Assembly: GCA_050250955.1 (NCBI GenBank)
Contig: JBFWNR010000007.1
Location: 124,001-188,000 of the forward strand
Reading direction: 5' to 3'
Source: CAWAYR01 sp050250955
GTDB lineage: Bacteria; Acidobacteriota; Vicinamibacteria; Vicinamibacterales; UBA2999
DNA length: 64,000 nucleotides
Shown: piece by piece, positions 54,803 to 63,836 of the stretch
Layout of the letters: the number at the start of each line of letters is the position of its first letter
Numbering within the stretch: the first letter of the stretch is position 1
Made by a program: the position numbers and the translations under genes
The notes under the pieces: generated by a model
The model's input: only the letters and a program-made list of their open reading frames with translations
Database searches by the model: none
What the model was told of the DNA's origin: nothing

Positions 54803-56103
54803 AACTGCGAGCGAATCGGCCAGACCACGCGTTCCATGAACTTCTCGCGCCACGGCCGCCGCGCCCACGACTCGAGGGTGACGCGTCGGGCGCGCTGGAG
54901 GTCGGCCTCGAACACCGCGGTCAGCTCGGCCGCCAACGCCCGGTCGTAGACGTTCAGGCTGGCTTCGTCGTTCAACTGGAACGAGCGGAGGTCGACGTTG
55001 GTCGAGCCGACCGACACCAGCTCGCCGTCGACGACCAGCGCCTTGGCGTGCATCATCGTCGGCTGGTACTCGTAGAACTCGACGCCGGCCTGCAGCAGCG
55101 GCCCCCAGCCGCCCCGGGACGCGAGGCGCACCACCTCCGAGTCGATGTGCTCGCCGGGCACGAGGATGCGGATCCGCACGCCGCGCTGTCGCGCCTCGAT
55201 GAGCGCCCGCTCGATGAGCGCGTCCGGGACGAAGTAGGACGCCGACAGGTCGATGGTGGCGGCCGCGGCGGCCATCGACATCAGGAACATCAGGTGCATG
55301 CTGTCGCTGCCCGACGCCGGGGAGCTGATGAAGAGATGCGCGTCCTGGGTGCCAACCGGGGCCAGCGGCGGAAAGTGCGCCGGGCCGTGCACCAGTTCGC
55401 CCGTGGTTCTGATCCAGTTGTCGTTGAACGCCGCCTGGAACTGGGCGACCACCGGGCCCTCGACACGGAACTGCATGTCGCGCCAGTGGTCGGGATCCTC
55501 GGCATCGCCCAGCCATTGATCGGCGATGCCGGCACCGCCGGTGAAGGCCACCCGACCGTCGACGACGAGCAGCTTGCGGTGGGTGCGGTTGTTGAGCCGA
55601 CCGAGGTGATACCACCGCAGCGGCCGGTAACGTTCCACCCTGGCACCGGCCTCGGTGAGCTGCGCCAGCAGCGCCTCGTCCATCTTCAGGCTGCCGACCC
55701 AGTCCACGATCACCGCCACCGCCACGCCGGCCCGCGCCCGCTCGGCCAGCGCGTCGGTCATCTGCTGGCCGATCGCGCCCGACGAGTAGATGTAGGTCTC
55801 GAAACTGATGGTCGAGCGGGCGGCGGCCACCGCGGCCAGCATCTCGGGGAAGAAGGTGTCGCCGTTCTGGAGCGGCGTGACGCGATTGCCACCGAGGATG
55901 GTCGGCCCCAGCATCACGCGCATCTCGCGGCGGAACTGCGGGTCGGCCACCGCGAAGCGATGGGCGACGTGGACCTCGAGCTGCTTCTCCGGCACCGCGA
56001 AGTTCATGAGCAGGGCGATGGCGATGCCGGTGGCGACCACCGTCGCGAGAATCACGCGCCAACGCGGGGCGGCCCGCCGCGACGGCATCAGCTGGGGCGA
56101 CAT
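54799..56103 (-). CDS. Cardiolipin synthase-type phospholipase D family protein
   Basis: The product is about 434 residues with one N-terminal membrane helix and two HKD motifs: HRKLLVVDG (first) and MHAKALVVDG with following GSTNVDLRSFQLNDEASL (second). It would transfer phosphatidyl groups, probably making cardiolipin at the membrane. It has the short ClsB-like single-anchor layout rather than the two-helix ClsA form. A TTG at 56121 is an alternative start, but the ATG at 56103 is more conservative. Confidence 0.85.
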   Translation of the reverse strand: MSPQLMPSRRAAPRWRVILATVVATGIAIALLMNFAVPEKQLEVHVAHRFAVADPQFRREMRVMLGPTILGGNRVTPLQNGDTFFPEMLAAVAAARSTISFETYIYSSGAIGQQMTDALAERARAGVAVAVIVDWVGSLKMDEALLAQLTEAGARVERYRPLRWYHLGRLNNRTHRKLLVVDGRVAFTGGAGIADQWLGDAEDPDHWRDMQFRVEGPVVAQFQAAFNDNWIRTTGELVHGPAHFPPLAPVGTQDAHLFISSPASGSDSMHLMFLMSMAAAAATIDLSASYFVPDALIERALIEARQRGVRIRILVPGEHIDSEVVRLASRGGWGPLLQAGVEFYEYQPTMMHAKALVVDGELVSVGSTNVDLRSFQLNDEASLNVYDRALAAELTAVFEADLQRARRVTLESWARRPWREKFMERVVWPIRSQL

Positions 56104-56222
56104 CGGCGAGGCGGGCTGCAAGTTCCGCTCCGCGCGATCGGGCTGGATCAGCCGGCGGCGCTGGGGTGCGGGCTTCCGCTTGTGGGCAGGTCGCTACCCA
56201 CGACGCTGGCCGGCCGCACCGA

Positions 56223-57863
56223 TCAGGGCGCCGGCAGGCGGCCGGCCCCGTACAGCACGCGGCCCGGCGTCGCGCCGGTGTGCCGGCCGTGGTCCATGAC
56301 GACGACGCCGTTCACCAGCACATAGTCGATGCCGGCTGGCGACTCGCGCGGCGCGTCGTAGGTGGCGCGGTCGTCGAGCGCGTCGAGATCGAAGACGACG
56401 ACGTCGGCCCACAGCCCCTCGCGCAGCGCCCCGCGATCGGCCAGGCGCATCCTGGTCGCCGGCCACGACGTCATCTTGCGGATCGCCTCCGGCAGCGTCA
56501 GCACGCCACGATCGCGCACGTAGCGGGCGACGACGCGCGGGAAGTTGCCGTAGGCCCGCGGATGGGTGAGCCCGGTCGGGTCTTCCCCGCCGTCGGTCAG
56601 CGCCGCGCCGGCGTCGCTGCCGATGCTGGTCCACGGGAAGCGCAGCGCCGTCTCCACGTCGGGCTCGCTCATCATGTGGTAGATGGCCATCACGCGGCCG
56701 TCGCCGGCGGCCACCAGGTCCATCGCCGCGTCGGCCGGATCCTTCTGCCACTCGCGGCCGATGTCGGCGAGCGACTTGCCGACGAACTTCGCGTTCTCCG
56801 GGTTGCGGGCGTTGGCGAGCACGACGCCCTGCCACCCGCCCGCCGCCTCGACCAGATTCGACCAGCCGGGCAGCCCGGAGGCCATCTCGCGTTTCAGCCG
56901 CTCACGGATCCCGGGAGCGGCCAGGCGCGTCTTCAGCGCCGCCACGCCGCCCTCCTGCGCCCAGGTCGGAATCGACGCTTCCAGGCCGGTGCCGCCGGCG
57001 GTGTAGACGTAGAGATCGGCTGCCACGTCCACGCCGCGGGCCCGGGCCGCTTCGATGGTGCGGCCCGCCTCCGCCATCAACGTGCCCCAGCCCGGCTGGT
57101 GCGCCGCCTTGAGATGGAAGATCTCCACCGGCAGACCGCCCTGCTCGCCGATGGCGATCGCCTCCTCGATGGCGGTGATGAGCGCCTTGCCCTCGTCGCG
57201 CATGTGGGTGGCGTAGATGCCGCCGAGCGCGCCGGCCACCTTGGCCACCTCGACCAGCTCGGCCGTGGACGCGAAGCTGCCCGGCGGATAGATGAGGGCG
57301 GTACTCATGCCCATCGCGCCGCCGCGCATGGCGGTGGCCATCAGCGCCTTGATGCGCTCGAGTTCGGCGGCCGTCGGCGCCCGGGCGGTGTTGCCGAGCA
57401 CGGCGGTGCGCGCCTGCGCCTGGCTGAAGTAGCTGCCGAAGTTGATGCTGATCCCGGTCGCTTCGAGCCCGGCGAAATAGGCGGCCACCTGGTCGGCCGG
57501 CACCGGGGTGCCGCCCTCGCCGCCGATCGCCGAGGTCACGCCCATGCGCAGCTTGTTGGCGGCCAGGCCGTTCTTCGGCAGTACGCCGCCCGACTGGTCC
57601 ATCATGTCGATCCAGCCGGGCGACACGTAGCGGCCGCGGGCGTCGAGTTCGACCCGGCCGAGGCCGGGCACGCGGCCGACGCGGGCGATGCGGCCGTCGC
57701 GGACGGCGACGTCGGCGAGGATCCACGGGTTGCCCATCCCGTCGAGCACCCGCCCGCCGCGGATGACGACGTCGTAGAGGCCTGGGCTTTGCGCGGCCGC
57801 GAGGACCAGCGGCAGGGCCACGACGGCAGCGAGCACGGCGGCGAGGCGACGACCGGGGGGCAT
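56223..57863 (-). CDS. Exported D-aminoacylase-like amidohydrolase with altered metal site
   Basis: The 546-residue protein has a signal peptide and aligns with N-acyl-D-amino-acid deacylases: YDVVIRGGRVLDGMGNPW, PGWIDMMDQSG, IYATHMRDEG, VEIFHLKAAH, IGSDAGA and LREGLWADVVVFD. The usual HxH after PGxID is replaced by MMDQ, and the Cys of the usual GNCG is replaced in GGEGG. The later histidines and the Asp remain. It may be a mono-metal variant or act on a different amide. TATGAT (57878-57873) ends 9 bases before the ATG. Confidence 0.8.
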   Translation of the reverse strand: MPPGRRLAAVLAAVVALPLVLAAAQSPGLYDVVIRGGRVLDGMGNPWILADVAVRDGRIARVGRVPGLGRVELDARGRYVSPGWIDMMDQSGGVLPKNGLAANKLRMGVTSAIGGEGGTPVPADQVAAYFAGLEATGISINFGSYFSQAQARTAVLGNTARAPTAAELERIKALMATAMRGGAMGMSTALIYPPGSFASTAELVEVAKVAGALGGIYATHMRDEGKALITAIEEAIAIGEQGGLPVEIFHLKAAHQPGWGTLMAEAGRTIEAARARGVDVAADLYVYTAGGTGLEASIPTWAQEGGVAALKTRLAAPGIRERLKREMASGLPGWSNLVEAAGGWQGVVLANARNPENAKFVGKSLADIGREWQKDPADAAMDLVAAGDGRVMAIYHMMSEPDVETALRFPWTSIGSDAGAALTDGGEDPTGLTHPRAYGNFPRVVARYVRDRGVLTLPEAIRKMTSWPATRMRLADRGALREGLWADVVVFDLDALDDRATYDAPRESPAGIDYVLVNGVVVMDHGRHTGATPGRVLYGAGRLPAP

Positions 57864-57889
57864 CTGGCGCGCATCATAGCGCGCGGCGG

Positions 57890-58849
57890 TCACGACCGGG
57901 CCAGGCGGTCGAGCCCGCTGCGGCGGCGGATGGCGCTCACCACGTTGCCGCGCCGTCCGTGGCGCAGCGCGAAGAGCGGTGCGTAGGGATGCTGGCCCAG
58001 CGCCATCGCCGCGGCGGCGATCGGCCGGAACGCCAGCGCCCGCGCGCCCTCGAGCCACGACGCACCGAAGCGATAGCGGTTGCTGGTCCGTTCGCCTTCG
58101 ATGGCCGCCAGCCCCAGCGCCACGTCGCGGAATCGCGGATCGTCCTGCATGTGGCCGGCGTAGCAGGCGTGCTCGGGGCTGGCCGCGGACAGGTACGAGC
58201 CGCGCCGCTCGCTGGCCGGCACCGCCAGTACCGTCACCCCGGGGGTCACGCGCATCCGCGCCCCGGATCGCCAGGCGCGGAACAGCCAGTCCTGCGACGA
58301 GGTGACGTAGGTCTCGCGCGCCGGCCGCCAGGCCCCGACGCGATCGGCGAGCGCCCGCGTCATCACCCACGCCGACGCGAACACGAAGACGCGCGGGTCG
58401 TAGTCGGCGCCGAGCGGCACGCCGCTCAACCGGAACCGCCAGCGGCCGGCGTGCAGATCGTCCTCGCCCACGGGCAGCGCCACCAGCAGCGGCGACCACA
58501 CGAAGTCGGCGCCGGACTCGCCGAGCCACGCCACGGCCGAGGCCAGGTGATCGGGAAAGTACATGTCGTCGTGGTTGAGGAACGCCAGGTAGCGGCCCCG
58601 CGCCTGCCGCATGCCGGCGGTGTTCGGCACCGACTGCTCACCGGCGTTGGCCGGCAGGTTCGTCCAGCGGATGCGCGGGTCGGCGAACGACGCGACGACG
58701 TCCGCCGAATCGTCGGTGCAGTGGTCGCCGACGACCAGCAGCTCCCAGTCGGCCAGCGTCGATCGCCGCACGCTCTCCACGGCGTGGCGCAGCACCTGGC
58801 TGCGGTTGTAGGTGGCGAGGACGACGGAGACGAGCGGTGACGTGGCCAT
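57890..58849 (-). CDS. Family 2 glycosyltransferase
   Basis: The 319-residue GT-A enzyme has VSVVLATYNRSQVLRHAVESV, the nucleotide-binding LLVVGDHCTDDS, RYLAFLNHDDMYFPDHL (with an acidic metal-binding pair) and an ASPEHACYAGHM region. It would transfer a sugar from a nucleotide-sugar donor; the acceptor is unknown. It is divergent from the FAD oxidoreductase, and the two may serve the same surface-glycan step. The ATG at 58849 begins the domain directly; longer upstream frames lack support. Confidence 0.85.
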   Translation of the reverse strand: MATSPLVSVVLATYNRSQVLRHAVESVRRSTLADWELLVVGDHCTDDSADVVASFADPRIRWTNLPANAGEQSVPNTAGMRQARGRYLAFLNHDDMYFPDHLASAVAWLGESGADFVWSPLLVALPVGEDDLHAGRWRFRLSGVPLGADYDPRVFVFASAWVMTRALADRVGAWRPARETYVTSSQDWLFRAWRSGARMRVTPGVTVLAVPASERRGSYLSAASPEHACYAGHMQDDPRFRDVALGLAAIEGERTSNRYRFGASWLEGARALAFRPIAAAAMALGQHPYAPLFALRHGRRGNVVSAIRRRSGLDRLARS

Positions 58850-58923
58850 GTCGGGGGGGACGGCGCGCGACGCGCGGCCCAGCATACAATTGCCGCACCG
58901 ATGTCCGGAGCGCGCGACACCGC

Positions 58924-60111
58924 TTGACCCACGTGGCGGTGCTCGGCGCCGGCCTGATGGGCGCGGCCGCGGCGTTACGGCTGGCGCGCCGCGGCTGCCG
59001 GATCGCCCTGTTCGACCGCGCGGCGGCACCGCTCGACGGCGCCAGCCGCTGGAACGAGGGCAAGATTCATCTCGGCTATCTCTACGCCGGCGATCCGACG
59101 CTGGCCACGGCGCGGCGGGTCGTCGCCGGCGGCGTCGCGTTCCGCGGCCTGGTCGAGGATCTCGTCGGCACGTCGATCGCCCCGGCGATCGCCGGCGAGG
59201 ACGACATCTACGCCGTCCACCGCGACTCGGTCGTCGCCGCCGGCGCCGCCGCCAGCTACTACGAGCGCGTCGCCGCCCTGGCCATTGCCGCCGACCCCGG
59301 TGGCACCTACCTGGGGCTGGGCCACGCCCGACCGCCGCGGCGGCTGTCGGCCGCCGAGCGCGCTGGCCTCTATGACGACACGATCGTCGACGCCTTCGCG
59401 GTGTCCGAGCGGTCGGTGTCGACGTCGTGGATCGCCGACCGATTCGCTGCGGCGCTGACGGCGTCCCCGCGCATCGAGCTGCGCCTCGGCGCTGCCGTGC
59501 TCGGGGTGCGGCCGCGCCGCCTCGCCGACGATCGGCTCGACGTCGTGACCGCCGCCGGCGCCGATGGGCCCTACGATGCCGTGGTCAACGCCCTCTGGGA
59601 GGGCCGGCTGGCGGTGGACGCCACCGCCGGCGTGGCCCCGCCGCCCCGCTGGTCGCATCGCTACCGCCTCGCCGCCTTTCTGACCAGCCGCCGGCCGGTG
59701 ACGCTGAAGAGCACGGTGGTCGCCACCGGGCCGTTCGGCGACGTCAAGAACTACGACGGCCGGCACCTCTACGTGTCGTGGTACCCGACCGGCCTGGTGG
59801 CCGAGGGAACCGAGGTCGAGCCGCCGCCGATTCCGACGGTGGACCGCCGGCGGCTGCTCGACGACACGCTGGCCGGCCTGGGCGCCATCGTGCCCGGCGT
59901 GGCGGCGCTGGCGCCGCTCATCGAGCGCAGCACCATCGCCGGTGGCTGGGTCTACGCCGCGGGGGACGGATCGCTGGCCGACCCGGCGGCGACGCTCCAT
60001 CGCCGCGATCGCGCCGGGCTGCAGCGCCACGGGCGCTACCTCTCAGTGGACACCGGCAAGTACTCGCTGGCGCCGTGGCTCGCCGACCGGGTCGTTGACG
60101 CCATACTCTGA
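58924..60111 (+). CDS. FAD-dependent oxidoreductase (DAO-like)
   Basis: The 395-residue protein has an N-terminal Rossmann motif VAVLGAGLMGAAAALRLARRG. NEGKIHLGYLYAGDP follows, then a substrate domain, and a C-terminal TIAGGWVYAAGDGSL. This NEGKIHLGY subgroup tends to occur with glycosyltransferases. The start appears to be TTG at 58924 (a GGAG lies upstream) or GTG at 58933; the ATG at 58901 is out of frame. Substrate unknown. Confidence 0.75.
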   Translation: MTHVAVLGAGLMGAAAALRLARRGCRIALFDRAAAPLDGASRWNEGKIHLGYLYAGDPTLATARRVVAGGVAFRGLVEDLVGTSIAPAIAGEDDIYAVHRDSVVAAGAAASYYERVAALAIAADPGGTYLGLGHARPPRRLSAAERAGLYDDTIVDAFAVSERSVSTSWIADRFAAALTASPRIELRLGAAVLGVRPRRLADDRLDVVTAAGADGPYDAVVNALWEGRLAVDATAGVAPPPRWSHRYRLAAFLTSRRPVTLKSTVVATGPFGDVKNYDGRHLYVSWYPTGLVAEGTEVEPPPIPTVDRRRLLDDTLAGLGAIVPGVAALAPLIERSTIAGGWVYAAGDGSLADPAATLHRRDRAGLQRHGRYLSVDTGKYSLAPWLADRVVDAIL

Positions 60112-60115
60112 GAGG

Positions 60116-60991
60116 GTGACGGCTCGACTCTCCGCCGAGGAGCTTCAGCGCTACCTGACCCGGGTCGGCCACGACGGGCCGACGGCGCCGTCGCTGGCCA
60201 CGCTGCGCCACCTGCACCGCGCGCACCTGCAGACGATTCCCTACGAGAACCTCGACATCCACTTCGGGCTGCCGCTCACGCTCGACCCCGACGCCGCCTT
60301 CAGCAAGCTGGTGGACGACCGCCGCGGCGGGTGGTGCTTCGAGATGAACGGCTTGTTCGGCCGGGTGCTGGAGACGCTCGGCTTCCAGGTGCGCTACCTG
60401 TCCGGGGCGGTGGGCCGCGACCGGCGCGGCTGGCGCGCCCAGGGCAACCACCTGGTGCTGCTCGTGACGCTGGACCGGCCGTGGATCGCCGACGTCGGCT
60501 TCGGCGACGGCTTCCTCACGCCGCTGCCGCTCGAGCCGGGCAGTTACCGTCAGGACTTCCTGCAGTACCGCGTGTCGCGCGACGGACCGCGCTGGCGGGT
60601 GGACAACCACCCCCACGGCGGCGCCGACGGCTTCGACTTCACGCTCACCGCGCGGACCCTCGACAGCTTCGCCGGCCCGTGCCGTGAGCTGCAGACCGCG
60701 CCGGATTCCAGCTTCGTGACGACGACGGTGTGCGAGCGCTACGAGCCCGACGGCCTGGTGATGCTGCGCGGCGCGACGCTGCGTGAGGTCCGGGCCACCG
60801 GCGTCACCACCCGCGTCCTCGCCGACGCCGGCGAGTACGTGGCCGTGCTGGCCGAGCGCTTCGGCCTCGACCTGCCCGACGCCGCCGACCTGTGGCCCAC
60901 CGTGTGGCGGCGCCACCTGGCGTGGCAGGCGGAGCAGCAGGCGGCCGAAGCGGCGGCTCTGAAGAGCCGCCCTACGGTCGGCCCTGCGTAG
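60116..60991 (+). CDS. Arylamine N-acetyltransferase (NAT family)
   Basis: The 291-residue enzyme has the NAT catalytic triad in the expected order: Cys74 in RRGGWCFEMN, His112 in GNHLVLLV and Asp126 in IADVGFGDG. It would move an acetyl group from acetyl-CoA to an arylamine or amine via the cysteine. The GTG start lies 6 bases after a TACTCT box (60104-60109) overlapping the previous gene's stop. The last residues (LKSRPTVGPA) are encoded by a palindromic repeat that also supplies the TAG. Confidence 0.88.
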   Translation: MTARLSAEELQRYLTRVGHDGPTAPSLATLRHLHRAHLQTIPYENLDIHFGLPLTLDPDAAFSKLVDDRRGGWCFEMNGLFGRVLETLGFQVRYLSGAVGRDRRGWRAQGNHLVLLVTLDRPWIADVGFGDGFLTPLPLEPGSYRQDFLQYRVSRDGPRWRVDNHPHGGADGFDFTLTARTLDSFAGPCRELQTAPDSSFVTTTVCERYEPDGLVMLRGATLREVRATGVTTRVLADAGEYVAVLAERFGLDLPDAADLWPTVWRRHLAWQAEQQAAEAAALKSRPTVGPA

Positions 60992-61033
60992 GGCAGGAAT
61001 GCGCCGTCCGTAGGGCAGGCCTTCAGGCCTGCC
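60952..61033. repeat. Two TGAA/TTCA palindromes with GTAGGGC / GCCCTAC flanks
   Basis: GGCGGCTC-TGAA-GAGCCGCC (60952-60971) is followed by CTACGG. GGCAGGCC-TTCA-GGCCTGCC (61014-61033) is preceded by GTAGGGC. Between them GCCCT-GCGT-AGGGC contains the NAT stop codon. Arms differ from copies elsewhere but remain perfectly self-complementary. Confidence 0.75.
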
Positions 61034-61040
61034 ACCCCAC

Positions 61041-62276
61041 CTACCGTCCCGGCGTCGTCCGCGGCCACACCGTCCGCTGATGCTCGCTCGGCACCGGGGC
61101 CAGGCCGCGGTTGACGAACTTCTGCAGCCGCTTCCCCTCCCACGTCTCGGTCGTGTAGAGGTTGCCTTCCGAGTCGATGGCCAGCGAGTGCAGGCCGTAG
61201 AACTGGCCGGGCTGGCGGCCGCCGTCGCCGAAGCTGGTGAGCACCTGCAGGCTCTCGCGCTCCAGGATGTAGATGCGGTTGTTCATGCCGTCGGCGACGA
61301 ACAGGTAACGCTGCGCCGGGTCCTTCGAGAAGGCCACGTCCCACACCGAGCCCGACGCCTTGGTGTTCTTGGCGATGAACACCTCTTTGACGAACGTGCC
61401 GTCGGGCTTGAACACCTGCAGGCGGTCGTTGACGCGGTCGCAGACGTAGACCAGGCCGTCGGTGGAGACGTCGGCGCAGTGGACCGGGTTGCGGAAGTGC
61501 GGGAAGGGCGGCGCGTCGGGGTTGTAGAGGCCGAGCGAGACGCTGTCGTCGGGCGGCTTGCCGTAGGCGCCCCAGAAGCGCTTCATCTTGCCGGTGGCGG
61601 CGTCGAGCACGGCGACCCGGCGGTTGAAGTAGCCGTCGGCGATATAGGCTTCGTTGGCCTTGGGCTCGACGAAGATCTTGGCGACGCGGCCGAAGTTCTC
61701 GGGATCGCTGCTGCCCGGCGTGAAGGTCGGCTGGCCCTGGGGGTTCTTGCCCGACACCCGCGCGTTGGGTTTGCCGTACTGGGCGACGAACTTGCCGTCC
61801 TGCGTGAACTTGACGATGTGCGAGTCGCCGGGGCCGTTGCCGCCGATCCACACCATCCCGGTGTGGTCGATGAAGATGCCGTGGTTCGACGTCGGCCAGT
61901 CGTAGCCGGGCCCGGGACCGCCCCAGCTGCGGATGAGGTTGCCAGCCTTGTCGAAGGCGAGCACGCCCGGCGCGCCGGCGCAGCAGTCGCCGGTCTTCAG
62001 CTCCAGCGCTTTCTCGGTGGCGGCCAGGGTGTCCGAGCCGCGGTGGACGATCCAGACGTTGTCACGGTCGTCCACCCACACGCCAATCGCGTTGCCGAGC
62101 ACCCAGTGGTTCGGCAGCGGCTTGGGCCAGAACGGATCGACCTCGTAGCGCGGCGCCTGCGGCGCGCCCTGCGCCTTGGCGGCGGCCACCTCGTCGAGAG
62201 CCGATTGCGCCAGCCCGAGGGCGAGCGCCACGGCCAGCAGGGCCACCATGGTACGCAGACGACGATTCCGGGTCAT
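61041..62276 (-). CDS. Exported NHL-repeat / six-bladed beta-propeller protein
   Basis: The 411-residue protein has a signal peptide and blades such as GNAIGVWVDDRDNVWIVHRG, NHGIFIDHTGMVWIGG, PVHCADVSTDGLVYVCDRVNDRLQVF, RYLFVADGMNNRIYIL and LHSLAIDSEGNLYTTETWEGKRLQKF. It shares the plan of the NHL protein at 5623 but has its own insertions, including the CCAG segment. It may be a lyase or a binding protein. It is divergent from the decarboxylase pair at 62374. Confidence 0.75.
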   Translation of the reverse strand: MTRNRRLRTMVALLAVALALGLAQSALDEVAAAKAQGAPQAPRYEVDPFWPKPLPNHWVLGNAIGVWVDDRDNVWIVHRGSDTLAATEKALELKTGDCCAGAPGVLAFDKAGNLIRSWGGPGPGYDWPTSNHGIFIDHTGMVWIGGNGPGDSHIVKFTQDGKFVAQYGKPNARVSGKNPQGQPTFTPGSSDPENFGRVAKIFVEPKANEAYIADGYFNRRVAVLDAATGKMKRFWGAYGKPPDDSVSLGLYNPDAPPFPHFRNPVHCADVSTDGLVYVCDRVNDRLQVFKPDGTFVKEVFIAKNTKASGSVWDVAFSKDPAQRYLFVADGMNNRIYILERESLQVLTSFGDGGRQPGQFYGLHSLAIDSEGNLYTTETWEGKRLQKFVNRGLAPVPSEHQRTVWPRTTPGR

Positions 62277-62373
62277 ACGGCCTCCAGTTCGACGCGGGCG
62301 ACGGGAGCGGCGGGCAGCCGCCGGCATTCTACTCTTCCCCGGGCGGCGACGAAACGGCGTAGGATCGAGCGCC

Positions 62374-62895
62374 GTGCCGGTCTCGATCACGCAGTCGCGT
62401 CTGGTCTTCGACGCCCTCAAAGCCTGCGACGTGCGGGTCGTGTCGGCGCTGCCCGAGACCTGGCTCGTCCACCTCATCCGAATGGCCGACGACGACCCCG
62501 AGGTCACCCTGGTACGACTGGCCAAGGAAGAGGAAGGCGTCGGCATTTCGATGGGCGCCCATCTCGGCGGGGTCCGCTCGGCGATGCTGATGCAGAACCA
62601 CGGCTTCCTCGCCGCGGTGAACGGCATCGTCTCGGGCGCCCAGCTCTACCGCATCCCGCTGCTGATGCTCATCAGCGACCGCGGCCGCTTCGGGGAACGC
62701 GACCCGTGGCAGACCGAAGGCGGCGCCGCCACCGAGCCGGTGCTGCAGGCGCTGCGCATCGCCTACGAACGGCTCGACGACCCGGCGACGGTCGCGGTGA
62801 AGGTCCGCCAGGCACTGACCCTCGCCTACGCGTCGCTGCGCCCGGTGGCGCTGCTGCTCACCCGCGACCTGATGTGGGAGGAGGCGGCGCCGTGA
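62374..62895 (+). CDS. ThDP decarboxylase alpha subunit, sulfopyruvate decarboxylase (ComD) type
   Basis: The 173-residue subunit has the thiamine-diphosphate PYR-domain pattern VSALPETWLVHLI, VRLAKEEEGVGISMGAHLGG (with the conserved Glu) and AMLMQNHGFLAAVNGIVSG. It matches the split alpha subunit of sulfopyruvate or phosphonopyruvate decarboxylases. The start is GTG, 8 bases after a TAGGAT box (62360-62365). The TGA overlaps the beta-subunit GTG. The 2-oxo-acid substrate is uncertain, since no coenzyme M or phosphonate genes are in the window. Confidence 0.75.
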   Translation: MPVSITQSRLVFDALKACDVRVVSALPETWLVHLIRMADDDPEVTLVRLAKEEEGVGISMGAHLGGVRSAMLMQNHGFLAAVNGIVSGAQLYRIPLLMLISDRGRFGERDPWQTEGGAATEPVLQALRIAYERLDDPATVAVKVRQALTLAYASLRPVALLLTRDLMWEEAAP

Positions 62896-63455
62896 CCCGG
62901 CGCGACGCCCTCGCCGCCGTCTACGATCGGCTCGCCGACTGCGCGGTGGTGACCATCATGGGCGCGGTCGCCGCCGAACTGCAGGGGCTCGGTCATCGCC
63001 CCAACCAGTTCTACCTGCAGCACGCGATGGGGCTGGCCTCGTCGCTCGGCCTCGGCCTGGCGCTCGCCCGCCCGGACCTGTCGGTGGTCGTGCTCGACGG
63101 CGACGGATCGCTGCTGATGAACCTCGGCGGGTTGACGACGATGGCCCGCTATCGCCCGGCCAACCTGCTGCACGTGGTCTTCGACAACGAGTCGCTGCTG
63201 TCGGTGGGCGGCTTCCCGACCGCCACCGGCACCGGCACCGACCTGGCGGCGATGGCCGCCGCCGCCGGGGTGCCGCGCACCGCGCGGGTCGACGACGTCG
63301 ACGCCTTCGTCGCCGCGTTCGACCAGGCGCGACGCGCCCGGGAGCTCACCACCCTCGTCGCCAAGGTCGCGGCCACCGGCCCGTCGGCGTTCGTCACCGA
63401 TCTGGGCCTGCTGGAGAACCGCTTCCAGTTCCAGCGCCACTTGGCGCCGGGCTAG
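62892..63455 (+). CDS. ThDP decarboxylase beta subunit, sulfopyruvate decarboxylase (ComE) type
   Basis: The 187-residue subunit carries the cofactor-binding GDGSLLMNLGGLTTMARYRP motif ending in VVFDN, plus QHAMGLASSLGLGLALARP, as in ComE. Its GTG overlaps the alpha-subunit TGA, typical of a heteromeric enzyme. The split alpha/beta pair would decarboxylate a 2-oxo acid such as sulfopyruvate. The TAG stop sits in a GGCTAGCC palindrome. Confidence 0.78.
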   Translation: MTRRDALAAVYDRLADCAVVTIMGAVAAELQGLGHRPNQFYLQHAMGLASSLGLGLALARPDLSVVVLDGDGSLLMNLGGLTTMARYRPANLLHVVFDNESLLSVGGFPTATGTGTDLAAMAAAAGVPRTARVDDVDAFVAAFDQARRARELTTLVAKVAATGPSAFVTDLGLLENRFQFQRHLAPG

Positions 63456-63496
63456 CCGGGCCGCTGCCCTTTACACGCCGGGGGCGGCAGCGGTAG

Positions 63497-63520
63497 TCTC
63501 CTATCGAACTCGATAGGAGA
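63497..63520 (+). promoter_or_regulatory. Perfect 11-bp PadR operator overlapping the Shine-Dalgarno
   Basis: TCTCCTATCGA (63497-63507), spacer AC, TCGATAGGAGA (63510-63520) is a perfect palindrome. The right arm contains AGGAGA, 4 bases from the GTG at 63525, so repressor binding and ribosome access overlap. It compares with the GATC-rich operator at 45320-45339. Confidence 0.75.
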
Positions 63521-63524
63521 CCGC

Positions 63525-63836
63525 GTGGCGCTCGACAAGCTCGACCTCCTCGTCCTCAAGGCGCTCCAGCTGGCGCCGCTGCACGGCTACGGCATCGGCC
63601 AGCGCATCGCCCAGCTGTCGGCCGGTGACATCCGGGTCACGCTGGGCGCGCTGTACCCGGCCCTGCAGCGGCTGGAGCGGACCGGGCTGGTCACCGCCGA
63701 GTGGTCGGTGTCCGAGAACAAACGCCGCGCCCGCTACTACCGGCTGACCGCCGCCGGACGCCGCCGGCTGGCCAGCGGCCAGAAGGCATGGCAACGCAGC
63801 ATCGCCGCCGTGCTGCGGGTGCTGGAGGCCGAGTGA
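63525..63836 (+). CDS. PadR-family transcriptional regulator (second ADOP partner)
   Basis: The 103-residue winged-helix protein has LDLLVLKALQLAPLHGYGIGQRIAQLS, VTLGALYPALQRLERTGLVTAEW and ARYYRLTAAGRRRL, which is the classic PadR-s1 form. It starts with GTG and is coupled (TGATG) to the following permease gene. It probably represses this operon through the upstream palindrome. Confidence 0.92.
   Translation: MALDKLDLLVLKALQLAPLHGYGIGQRIAQLSAGDIRVTLGALYPALQRLERTGLVTAEWSVSENKRRARYYRLTAAGRRRLASGQKAWQRSIAAVLRVLEAE

Noticed and set aside
58901..58903. ATG as start of the FAD oxidoreductase
   Set aside because: It is out of frame and soon meets a stop; TTG at 58924 or GTG at 58933 fits the Rossmann start.
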